In this document: piece by piece, positions 1 to 7,941 of the stretch
Position numbering within the stretch: the first letter of the stretch is position 1
Layout of the letters: the number at the start of each line of letters is the position of its first letter
Source: Sphingobium sp.
GTDB lineage: Bacteria; Pseudomonadota; Alphaproteobacteria; Sphingomonadales; Sphingomonadaceae
Direction: 5' to 3'
Assembly (NCBI GenBank): GCA_017745115.1
Contig: JAGIAA010000058.1
Span: 1 to 8,724 of the forward strand
DNA: 8,724 bases
Made by a program: the position numbers and the translations under genes
Notes under the pieces: generated by a model
Seen by the model: the letters and a program-made list of their open reading frames with translations, nothing else
Databases searched by the model: none
Told to the model about the DNA's origin: nothing

Positions 1-1510
1 CGAGAAGTCGATCGATCGCATGATCGTCATCGAGTCGATGCAGGACGCGATCGAGAAGGCGGCCAAGACCCGCTACGGCGCCGAGACCAACGTGCGCGCC
101 GAGATCAATCCCAAGACCGGCGAGCTGCGCCTGTGGCGCCTGCTCGAAGTGGTCGAGGCGGTCGAAGAGCCCTCGCGCCAGATCGAACTCAAGTATGCCA
201 AGGCCAAGGCGCCGGACGCCAAGTACGGCGACTTCCTCACCGAACCGCTGCCGCCGATCGAGTTCGGCCGCATCGCCGCCCAGTCGGCCAAGCAGGTGAT
301 CGTGCAGAAGGTGCGCGATGCCGAGCGCGACCGCATGTACGAAGAGTACATCAACCGCGTCGGCGAGATCGTCAACGGCACCGTCAAGCGCGTCGAATAC
401 GGCAACGTCATCGTCGATCTCGGCCGGGGCGAGGCCATCATCCGTCGCGACGAACTGATCCCGCGCGAGCTCTATCGCTACGGCGACCGCGTCCGCGCCT
501 ATATCTATGACGTGCGCCGCGAGCAGCGCGGCCCGCAGATTTTCCTCTCCCGCACCCATCCGCAGTTCATGGCCAAGCTGTTCGCGCAGGAAGTGCCCGA
601 AATCTACGATGGCATCATCACCATCCGTTCGATTGCCCGCGACCCGGGCAGCCGCGCCAAGATTGCCGTCACCTCGTCGGATTCCTCCATCGACCCGGTC
701 GGCGCCTGCGTCGGCATGAAGGGTAGCCGCGTGCAGGCGGTCGTCCAGGAAATGCAGGGCGAGAAGATCGACATCATTCCCTGGAGCGAAGACACGGCAA
801 CGTTCGTCGTCAACGCACTCCAGCCCGCGCAGGTCGCCCGCGTCGTCATCGACGAGGAAGAAGAGCGCATCGAAGTGGTCGTCCCCGACGATCAGCTCAG
901 CCTCGCCATTGGTCGCCGCGGCCAGAATGTCCGCCTCGCCAGCCAGCTGACCGGCAAGGCGATCGACATCATGACGGAGGCCGACGCGTCCGAGAAGCGC
1001 CAGCGCGAATTCGTGCAGCGCTCGGAGCTGTTCCAGAACGAGCTCGACGTCGACGAGACGCTCTCGCAGCTGCTCGTGGCCGAAGGCTTCACCGAGCTGG
1101 AAGAAGTCGCCTATGTCGGCCTCGACGAGCTTGCGAGCATCGAAGGCTTCGACGATGAGCTGGCCCAGGAGCTGCAGAGCCGCGCCACCGAGGCGCTGGA
1201 GCGCCGCGAAGCTGCCGCACGCGAAGAGCGCCGTGGCCTCGGCGTCGAGGACGCTCTGGCCGAGATCCCCCACCTCACCGAGGCGATGCTGGTCACGCTC
1301 GGCAAGGCGGGCATCAAGACGCTTGACGACCTGGCCGATCTTGCCACCGACGAACTCGTCCAGAAGAAGCGCAACGATCCTCGCCGCCGCCGCGACCAGG
1401 CGGAGGAGAAGGGCGGCGTGCTGGCCGAATATGGCCTGAGCGAAGAGCAGGGCAACGAGATCATCATGGCGGCGCGTGCGCACTGGTTCGCGGACGAGGA
1501 AAGCGCCTGA
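1..1510 (+). CDS. nusA: Transcription termination/antitermination protein NusA (5' partial)
   Basis: NusA binds RNA polymerase and nascent RNA and modulates pausing, termination and antitermination in the cytoplasm. The frame is open from base 2 (EKSIDRMIVIE...), and these residues match the interior of the NusA N-terminal domain, so the real start lies upstream and the ATG at 20 is internal. Numbering from that Met: N-terminal polymerase-binding domain to about 105; S1 RNA-binding domain about 112–165 (GEIVNGTVKRVEYGNVIVDL); KH1 with its GxxG loop at G232-M-K-G235; KH2 with GRRG at 298–301; then two helix-hairpin-helix acidic-type repeats (about 347–392 and 410–493). The last repeat is interrupted by a Lys/Arg-rich insert at 448–466. 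The frame ends at TGA 1508–1510. NusA normally opens the nusA–ylxR–infB operon, as here. Identity is very secure. Confidence 0.98.
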   Translation, partial: EKSIDRMIVIESMQDAIEKAAKTRYGAETNVRAEINPKTGELRLWRLLEVVEAVEEPSRQIELKYAKAKAPDAKYGDFLTEPLPPIEFGRIAAQSAKQVIVQKVRDAERDRMYEEYINRVGEIVNGTVKRVEYGNVIVDLGRGEAIIRRDELIPRELYRYGDRVRAYIYDVRREQRGPQIFLSRTHPQFMAKLFAQEVPEIYDGIITIRSIARDPGSRAKIAVTSSDSSIDPVGACVGMKGSRVQAVVQEMQGEKIDIIPWSEDTATFVVNALQPAQVARVVIDEEEERIEVVVPDDQLSLAIGRRGQNVRLASQLTGKAIDIMTEADASEKRQREFVQRSELFQNELDVDETLSQLLVAEGFTELEEVAYVGLDELASIEGFDDELAQELQSRATEALERREAAAREERRGLGVEDALAEIPHLTEAMLVTLGKAGIKTLDDLADLATDELVQKKRNDPRRRRDQAEEKGGVLAEYGLSEEQGNEIIMAARAHWFADEESA

Positions 1511-1546
1511 TGCAGAGCTTTTTCCTCAAACTCAGGGAGGACGCAG

Positions 1547-1693
1547 ATGCTGCGGTTTTCTCCCAATGAGCGCCTAAGGCCCGACATTTCCAGGGTTGCC
1601 GTTCGTGTCGAGCGAGGTCGAGACACGTTCAGGGCAGCGCTGACGCTTCCCGGCTTCGCTCGAAGCGAACGGGGAGGCATGAGTCATGTCTGA
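1547..1693 (+). CDS. Possible 48-codon leader ORF overlapping the ylxR start
   Basis: An ATG at 1547 lies 5 nt after a strong Shine-Dalgarno sequence (GGGAGGA, 1535–1541). It opens a 48-codon frame ending at TGA 1691–1693, overlapping the ylxR ATG (1686) by 8 nt in the arrangement ATGTCTGA. The product would be basic and Arg-rich, with no domain I recognise. Most of it is translated straight through the palindromic repeat at 1599–1672, so the frame may be an accident of repeat insertion. If translated, it would couple ribosomes to ylxR. The start codon sits in the loop of a small 5-bp hairpin (CGCAG/CTGCG, 1542–1554). What favours it is the ribosome-binding site and the overlap. Nothing shows that the protein is functional. 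Confidence 0.2.
   Translation: MLRFSPNERLRPDISRVAVRVERGRDTFRAALTLPGFARSERGGMSHV
1599..1672. repeat. Palindromic intergenic repeat, sphingomonad-like
   Basis: This 74-bp element between nusA and ylxR is bounded by a perfect 7-bp inverted repeat, CCGTTCG (1599–1605) and CGAACGG (1666–1672). Inside are CGTGTC (1604–1609) facing GACACG (1622–1627), and a tight hairpin GCTTC-GCTC-GAAGC (1653–1666). The GTGTCGAGCGAGGTCGAGAC core resembles short dispersed repeats I recall from Sphingomonadaceae intergenic regions. That family assignment is from memory, and only one copy is present here. The palindromes themselves are directly visible. Confidence 0.6.
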
Positions 1694-2360
1694 GCGTCGC
1701 TGCATCTTGTCCGGCGAACGCGCCGATCCCGCGCATCTCGTGCGCCTGGCCATTTCGCCCGACGGCGCCGTGCTGCCGGACGTGCGCGGTAAGGCGCCCG
1801 GACGTGGCGCCTGGATCGGCATTTCGCGTGCGGAGCTGGAGCAGGCCGTGAAGAAGGGCCGCCTCAAGGGCGCGCTCGGCCGTGCCTTCAAGGGCGAGGC
1901 GCTCAGCATCCCCGCGGATCTTCCCGAGAGGATCGATGCGGCTCTGCGTGCCGACGCGCTGTCGCGATTGGGGCTGGAAGCCAAGGCATCCAATCTGATC
2001 ACCGGCCATGAAAAGATCGATGTTGCCGCGCGCAAGGGCCAGGTCCACCTGCTGCTTCATGCCAGCGACGCGGGTGCCGACGGATCGCGCAAGCTCGACC
2101 AGGCCTGGCGGGTCGGCGAGGGCCGGGAAGGCGAGGATTTCGCGGGGGAAACCTTGCCGGTAGACCGCGAGGCATTATCTATGGCATTGGGGCGCAACAA
2201 CGTCGTCCATGTCGCTGTGACCAATGCCGGTGCGGCCGAGCGCATCGCAGCATTGCTCGCTCGCTGGCAAAGCTATCTGGGATGCGCTAACGGGGCGCCG
2301 GGGACTTCTCCGGCCAGGCGCGAACATGTGGAAGAAGGCCCTTGCGAGGCCGTGGAATGA
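1686..2360 (+). CDS. ylxR: YlxR-family RNA-binding protein with C-terminal L7Ae-like domain
   Basis: This 224-residue cytoplasmic protein combines a YlxR (DUF448) domain with an L7Ae-like domain, an arrangement usual for alphaproteobacteria. YlxR spans about residues 4–75: R5-C6 in RRCILSGE, the LVRLAISPDG strand, and the diagnostic GRGAW at 39–43. The second domain (about 85–197, QVHLLLHASDAGADGSRKL ... VVHVAVTNAGAAERIAALL) looks like the kink-turn-binding fold of L7Ae/L30e proteins. The exact role is unsettled: YlxR proteins have been linked to RNA binding and nucleoid- or RNase P-related functions in other bacteria, which I do not extend to this one. The chosen ATG has GGGGAGG (1671–1677) 8 nt upstream. 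The last ~25 residues look unstructured. It sits between nusA and infB, the standard position. Confidence 0.93.
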   Translation: MSERRCILSGERADPAHLVRLAISPDGAVLPDVRGKAPGRGAWIGISRAELEQAVKKGRLKGALGRAFKGEALSIPADLPERIDAALRADALSRLGLEAKASNLITGHEKIDVAARKGQVHLLLHASDAGADGSRKLDQAWRVGEGREGEDFAGETLPVDREALSMALGRNNVVHVAVTNAGAAERIAALLARWQSYLGCANGAPGTSPARREHVEEGPCEAVE

Positions 2361-2363
2361 TAT

Positions 2364-2398
2364 GGGCCGGCCGGCGCCAGTATGGCGGTGGCGGGCCT
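2364..2398 (+). promoter_or_regulatory. Strong imperfect hairpin between ylxR and infB (attenuator or weak terminator)
   Basis: Four bases after the ylxR stop, 2365–2379 can pair with 2383–2397 around a 3-nt loop (GTA). This gives 12 Watson-Crick pairs, one G-T and two G-G mismatches, with one more G-T pair (2364/2398) at the base. The stem is almost all G/C and is followed by a T-rich but imperfect tract (CTGTTTGATTT). This fits a leaky intrinsic terminator, an RNA-processing site or a leader structure controlling infB. The fold is seen by pairing. The function is inferred, and GC-rich DNA makes chance hairpins commoner. Confidence 0.4.
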
Positions 2399-2427
2399 CT
2401 GTTTGATTTGAAGGGTTTGGTTCGTCG

Positions 2428-4959
<2,532 letters not shown>

Positions 4960-5012
4960 GCGGCGGGCTCGCATCCGTCGCTCGCAGTGGATCGGCAGAG
5001 GGAGTGTAGCTG

Positions 5013-5387
5013 ATGTTCGGTGCACCGACGCCCATATTGCGTAGCTTCGACGAGGCGCGCACCCGTGCCTTCTATCTCGACTTCCTCGGTTTCGAGGTGG
5101 TGTTCGAGCATCGGTTCACGCCCGACGCGCCGCTCTACATGGGCGTCCGCAAGGGCGAGTGCGCGCTGCACTTGTCGGAACATTATGGCGACGCGACCCC
5201 GGGCTCGGCGATCCGCATCCCCGTCGACGACGTCTCGGCCTACATGGCGCAGCTTCGCGCCAAGGCGTTCGGCAACGCAATTCCCGGTGAGCCGCAGCTT
5301 CAGGAATGGGGCACGCGGGAGATCACGATCCAAGATCCGGCCAGCAACAAGCTGACCTTTTTCACGGAAGAGCCTGGCAATGGCTAA
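5013..5387 (+). CDS. VOC-family protein, glyoxalase/bleomycin-resistance-like
   Basis: This 124-residue protein has the vicinal-oxygen-chelate fold pattern of the bleomycin-resistance-like 'glyoxalase superfamily' group. Visible marks are the opening strand and helix [20 protein letters not shown] (7–26), the paired strand [19 protein letters not shown] (39–57), and the closing [19 protein letters not shown] (99–117). Relatives either sequester drugs of the bleomycin type or have no known substrate. The metal ligands of true glyoxalases cannot be assigned here, so no enzymatic reaction is claimed. The ATG follows GAGGGAG about 8 nt upstream. The gene lies 53 bp after infB, and its last 8 bases overlap the rbfA start (ATGGCTAA), so it is probably cotranscribed and translationally coupled with rbfA. 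No signal peptide is seen. Family is fairly sure, function unknown. Confidence 0.9.
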   Translation: MFGAPTPILRSFDEARTRAFYLDFLGFEVVFEHRFTPDAPLYMGVRKGECALHLSEHYGDATPGSAIRIPVDDVSAYMAQLRAKAFGNAIPGEPQLQEWGTREITIQDPASNKLTFFTEEPGNG

Positions 5388-5772
5388 GCCTGAGAGCGGT
5401 TCGCCCTCCGTTCGCCTGCTGCGCGTTGGCGAGGAAGTGCGCCATATCCTGGCCGGTATCCTCCAGCGCGGCGATGTGCATGACGACACGCTCGCCAGCC
5501 ATATGGTCAGCGTCACCGAAGTGCGCATGTCGCCTGACCTGAGGCACGCCACGGTCTTCGTGAAGCCGTTGCTCGGCAAGGACGAAGATGCCGTGCTCAA
5601 GGCGCTGCGCACCAACACTGCCTATCTCCAGCGCGAAGTCGCGAAGCGCATCAAGATGAAATTCGCCGCGAAACTCAAGTTCATCGCCGACGACAGCTTC
5701 GAGGAGGGCAGCCATATCGATGCGCTGCTGCGCGATCCGAAGGTCGCGCAGGACCTTGGCGAGAGCGACTGA
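5380..5772 (+). CDS. rbfA: 30S ribosome-binding factor RbfA
   Basis: RbfA binds immature 30S subunits and assists 16S rRNA 5'-end maturation and cold adaptation. The 130-residue product has the single KH-type fold: [18 protein letters not shown] (11–28), the strand [20 protein letters not shown] (44–63), the helix region [20 protein letters not shown] (76–95), and the final [19 protein letters not shown] (99–117). At residue 97 an Ala replaces the Pro usual in many RbfA proteins just before the last strand, probably lineage variation. The start is set by GGAAGAG (5366–5372), 7 nt upstream, inside the end of the VOC gene. It follows infB and the VOC gene in the operon, as expected for rbfA. 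Stop TGA 5770–5772. Confidence 0.97.
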   Translation: MAKPESGSPSVRLLRVGEEVRHILAGILQRGDVHDDTLASHMVSVTEVRMSPDLRHATVFVKPLLGKDEDAVLKALRTNTAYLQREVAKRIKMKFAAKLKFIADDSFEEGSHIDALLRDPKVAQDLGESD

Positions 5773-5791
5773 ACCGCTATAGCTGGCCGCC

Positions 5792-6373
5792 ATGGCCAAG
5801 CTCTATTTCTATTATGCCAGCATGAACGCGGGCAAATCGACCACGCTGCTCCAAGCCGATTTCAACTATCGCGAGCGCGGCATGGCGACGATGCTGTGGA
5901 CGGCGCAGATCGACGATCGCGACCGCAGCGGCTGGATCAATTCGCGCATCGGTCTCGCGGAGCCGTCCAGGGTCTATGGCCGCGGCACGGATCTGTTCGC
6001 GCAGGTGAATGCACGAGTCCTCGAGGGGCCGCTGGCCTGTCTGCTCGTTGATGAGGCGCAGTTCCTGACGCCGGACCAAGTCTGGCAACTGGCCCGTGTG
6101 GCGGACGAACTGAACGTGCCCGTGCTGTGCTACGGCTTGCGGACGGATTTCCAGGGCGAGCTGTTCCCGGGCTCGGCGATCCTGCTGGGCATTGCGGATA
6201 CGCTCGTGGAGCTCAAGGCAGTCTGTCATTGCGGGCGCAAGGCGACGATGAACCTGCGGATCGACGACCAGGGCAACGCGGTCGTCGAAGGCGAGCAGAT
6301 CGGCATCGGCGGCAATGAAAGCTATGTCGCGCTTTGCCGCCGCCATTTCAGCGAGGCGATGAAGGGCTGCTAA
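5792..6373 (+). CDS. tdk: Thymidine kinase (type II, TK1-like)
   Basis: Thymidine kinase phosphorylates thymidine (and deoxyuridine) with ATP in pyrimidine salvage. The 193-residue length is typical of the bacterial TK1-like family. The P-loop is SMNAGKST (10–17); the Walker-B/catalytic segment is LLVDEAQF (84–91) with E88 as the expected base. Zinc ligands appear as C145 and C147 in AVCHCGRKA plus C182 and H185 in ALCRRHF. The substrate 'lasso' is GGNESYVALC (173–182), with Y178 the lasso tyrosine. All key residues are present, so the enzyme should be active. It starts 19 bp after rbfA, has no convincing Shine-Dalgarno sequence, and probably belongs to the same transcript. Being in this operon is unusual; thymidine salvage has no direct tie to ribosome assembly. 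Confidence 0.96.
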   Translation: MAKLYFYYASMNAGKSTTLLQADFNYRERGMATMLWTAQIDDRDRSGWINSRIGLAEPSRVYGRGTDLFAQVNARVLEGPLACLLVDEAQFLTPDQVWQLARVADELNVPVLCYGLRTDFQGELFPGSAILLGIADTLVELKAVCHCGRKATMNLRIDDQGNAVVEGEQIGIGGNESYVALCRRHFSEAMKGC

Positions 6374-6400
6374 CAGTTTGATACAAAGCTGAATAGCCGG

Positions 6401-6430
6401 TTCACGCACGCTTCAGGCAATGTGCTATAA
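6401..6430 (+). promoter_or_regulatory. Candidate sigma-70 promoter for the first DUF6491-like gene
   Basis: TTCACG (6401–6406) and CTATAA (6425–6430) are spaced by 18 bp in the 91-bp gap after tdk, matching the alphaproteobacterial housekeeping pattern in its TTGAC-like and CTATAA-like halves. A TG two bases upstream of TATAAG gives an extended -10 look. The gene's start codon is 34 bp beyond. Assigned by pattern only. Confidence 0.4.
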
Positions 6431-6464
6431 GACACGCTGCACAGGGCTGAAGAGGAGAAAGCCC

Positions 6465-6869
6465 ATGAAGATCGAGTCCCGTTTCATTGCCGCCACTCTG
6501 ATGGCCACGACCGCGTTCATCGCGACGGGTGGCGTGCGCGCAGCCGAGCAGGCCGTCGCTGCTGAGGAAGCAAAACTCGCCGGCAAGGAGGCTTCCATCC
6601 CCTTCGCGAACATGGGCGGCATCCGCGACTGGCGCGCGATCGACGACAGCTCGCTCTATGTGCAGGATATCCAGCGCAACTGGTATATCGCCCGCCTCGC
6701 GGTTCCGAGCCCGGACCTCAGTTTCGTCACCAGCCTCGGATTCGAAACGAAGGGCACGAACCAGCTGGACCGGTTCGGCACGGTCGTGGTGGGCGGTCAG
6801 CGCATTCCGCTTTCGTCCTTCGTGACGAGCGGACCGCCACCGCCAAAGGTCAAGGCCGCCGCGAAATAA
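6465..6869 (+). CDS. Secreted DUF6491-like protein, copy 1
   Basis: A 134-residue protein of unknown function that I place in the DUF6491 family from its core pattern. ATG 6465 is chosen over ATG 6420 because AGAGGAG (6451–6457) stands 7 nt upstream and it starts directly with a signal peptide: MKIESRF, a hydrophobic stretch to about residue 22, and cleavage likely after VRA (26). The mature part has IPFANMGGIRDW (45–56), LYVQDIQRNWYIARL (64–78), LDRFGTVVVGGQRIPLSS (101–118), then a Pro/Lys tail. It is expected in the periplasm. The gene at 7515 encodes a clear paralogue with the same motif order. Its stop lies 4 bp from the stop of the convergent acetyltransferase gene, leaving no room for a terminator. 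No catalytic residues are evident; binding or envelope roles are only guesses. Confidence 0.85.
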   Translation: MKIESRFIAATLMATTAFIATGGVRAAEQAVAAEEAKLAGKEASIPFANMGGIRDWRAIDDSSLYVQDIQRNWYIARLAVPSPDLSFVTSLGFETKGTNQLDRFGTVVVGGQRIPLSSFVTSGPPPPKVKAAAK

Positions 6870-6873
6870 GTGT

Positions 6874-7419
6874 TCAGGGCGTCCAGTCGCTCTCGAGCAG
6901 GCCAAACAGGCATGTGTCGCGGACATAACCGGTCCAGATGACGCGCTCGGCGCGCAGCAATCCTTCGCGCTGGGCGCCGAGCTTCAGAACTGCGGCCTGG
7001 CTACGTTCGTTGCGGGCATCGACGCGAAACTCGATACGCCGGAAGTGGCAGGCGAAGGCGTGCTCGATCATGAGCTTTTTCATGCGCCGGTTGAGTCCGG
7101 TGCCGCGCGTGGATGGCGCAATGTAGGTGTTGCCGATCTCCAGCGTGTCGCCGGGAAGGTCGATCCTGAGATAGGCGCTCATGCCGACGAGGCGATCATC
7201 CAGCATGACCGCAAAGGCGAGGCGGCCGGGATTGGCCAGAAGCGTCGTGAAGTTGCGGTCGAAATCGGGCGGCCCGAAATTGCTGGCATAGATGCGCCAG
7301 ATCTCAGGATCTTCCGCACAGGCCGCACGCAGATTGTCGCGGTGCGCCTCTTCGAGCGGAATCAGTTGCAGGTCGTGATCGCGCAAGGGCGTGAGAAGAT
7401 CTGTGGAGTCGGCGGCCAT
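6874..7419 (-). CDS. GNAT-family N-acetyltransferase (RimJ/RimL-like)
   Basis: This 181-residue protein looks like a GNAT acetyltransferase that moves an acetyl group from acetyl-CoA to an amine. The N-terminal strand is LQLIPLEEAHRDNL (17–30). The acetyl-CoA-binding motif A is IAPSTRGTGLNRRM (100–113), with the RGTG loop at 105–108. The motif NERSQAAVLKLGAQREG (137–153) is typical of the RimJ/RimL (Acetyltransf_3) branch, whose members acetylate ribosomal-protein or other amino groups; the substrate here is unknown. It is the only minus-strand gene, tail-to-tail with one DUF6491-like gene and head-to-head with the other. No good Shine-Dalgarno precedes the ATG at 7419, and the start codon borders an inverted repeat. 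Family secure, start moderately secure. Confidence 0.92.
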   Translation of the reverse strand: MAADSTDLLTPLRDHDLQLIPLEEAHRDNLRAACAEDPEIWRIYASNFGPPDFDRNFTTLLANPGRLAFAVMLDDRLVGMSAYLRIDLPGDTLEIGNTYIAPSTRGTGLNRRMKKLMIEHAFACHFRRIEFRVDARNERSQAAVLKLGAQREGLLRAERVIWTGYVRDTCLFGLLESDWTP

Positions 7420-7444
7420 GCGATCACATGTAAAAAAGGCCGCC
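7411..7444. repeat. 7-bp inverted repeat spanning the acetyltransferase start codon
   Basis: GGCGGCC (7411–7417) and GGCCGCC (7438–7444) are perfect inverted copies 20 bp apart. On the minus-strand mRNA the downstream arm covers the G of the start codon and codons 2–3, and the loop holds a U-rich run and an ACATGT palindrome. It could fold over the start or serve as a protein-binding site in the divergent intergenic region. The repeat is visible; its role is inferred. Confidence 0.35.
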
Positions 7445-7449
7445 GGATC

Positions 7450-7478
7450 TTGCCACCCCGGGCGGCACGCCCGATATT
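7450..7478 (+). promoter_or_regulatory. Candidate promoter with palindrome in its spacer, ahead of DUF6491-like copy 2
   Basis: TTGCCA (7450–7455), a 17-bp spacer and GATATT (7473–7478) form a plausible sigma-70 promoter 37 bp upstream of the ATG at 7515. Within the spacer, CGGGCG (7459–7464) and CGCCCG (7468–7473) form a perfect 6-bp palindrome around GCA, the placement expected of a repressor operator. Since the upstream neighbour runs the other way, some promoter must lie in this 95-bp gap or inside the acetyltransferase gene. Confidence 0.4.
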
Positions 7479-7514
7479 CGCCTGGCCAGAGGGGACGACG
7501 GAAAGGACGTTGTC

Positions 7515-7910
7515 ATGAACAAAGCAGCTCTGCTCATTTCGCTTGCCGCGTTGGGCCTTGCCGTTGCTCCGGCGACTGCTGCGCAGGAAGCTAAAGCCCC
7601 GCCACGCGCTGAGATCCCGTTCGCCAATAGCGGCGGCGTCTGGGATTGGACGACTGGAGACGACGACCGCACCATCTATTTCCAGGACCGGCATCGCCAA
7701 TGGTACAAAGCGACGCTGTTCATGCAGGCCTTCGATCTGCCCTACACGACGGCAATCCGCATCGACAGCGGTCCGACGAACACGCTCGATAAATGGGGTG
7801 CGATCTATGTCGGCCGTCAGCGCTATCCCTTCCAGTCTTTCGAGGTGGTAGACGGCCCACCCAAGAAGGCCAAAAAGGCGAAGACGGATAAGGCTGCAAA
7901 GGCGAACTGA
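7515..7910 (+). CDS. Secreted DUF6491-like protein, copy 2
   Basis: A 131-residue paralogue of the protein at 6465, also of unknown function. A signal peptide is clear: MNK, a hydrophobic core to about residue 18, and a likely cut after ATA (about 22). The shared core reads IPFANSGGVWDW (35–46), IYFQDRHRQWYKATLF (54–69), LDKWGAIYVGRQRYPFQSF (91–109), ending in a Lys/Ala tail (KKAKKAKTDKAAKAN). Compared with copy 1, the order and spacing of the motifs (IPFAN-x-GG, QD-x-x-R-x-WY, LD-[RK]-[FW]-G) are kept while the rest has diverged, so any duplication is not recent. GAAAGGA (7501–7507) lies 7 nt before the ATG. It is followed 31 bp later by truB on the same strand and may be cotranscribed with it. 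Periplasmic location is expected. Confidence 0.85.
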   Translation: MNKAALLISLAALGLAVAPATAAQEAKAPPRAEIPFANSGGVWDWTTGDDDRTIYFQDRHRQWYKATLFMQAFDLPYTTAIRIDSGPTNTLDKWGAIYVGRQRYPFQSFEVVDGPPKKAKKAKTDKAAKAN

Positions 7911-7921
7911 CAGCGCCAGCG

Positions 7922-7941
7922 CCGCCCGCTATGGGGCGGGC
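7922..7941 (+). promoter_or_regulatory. GC hairpin covering the truB ribosome-binding site
   Basis: Immediately before the truB ATG, GCCCGC (7924–7929) pairs with GCGGGC (7936–7941), or in an alternative register CCGCCC (7922–7927) with GGGCGG (7934–7939). The purine-rich GGGGCGGG that would serve as Shine-Dalgarno is inside the stem, so translation may be restrained unless ribosomes or a factor open it. There is no U tract, so it does not look like a terminator. Confidence 0.35.

Noticed and set aside
20..22. ATG at 20 as the true nusA start
   Set aside because: The frame is open upstream and the preceding residues match internal NusA sequence. The N-terminal domain would be truncated.
1542..1560. 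Small hairpin CGCAG/CTGCG followed by GTTTTCT after nusA, considered as an intrinsic terminator
   Set aside because: The stem is only 5 bp and a terminator here would cut the normally cotranscribed nusA–infB unit. At most it is weak.
6420..6464. Upstream ATG at 6420 as start of the first DUF6491-like gene
   Set aside because: It adds 15 charged residues before the signal peptide, lies within the candidate promoter -10 region and lacks a Shine-Dalgarno, while ATG 6465 has a good one.
7045..7518. 157-codon plus-strand open frame across the acetyltransferase gene
   Set aside because: The minus strand shows intact GNAT motifs; the plus-strand frame has no family features and runs through the divergent promoter gap.
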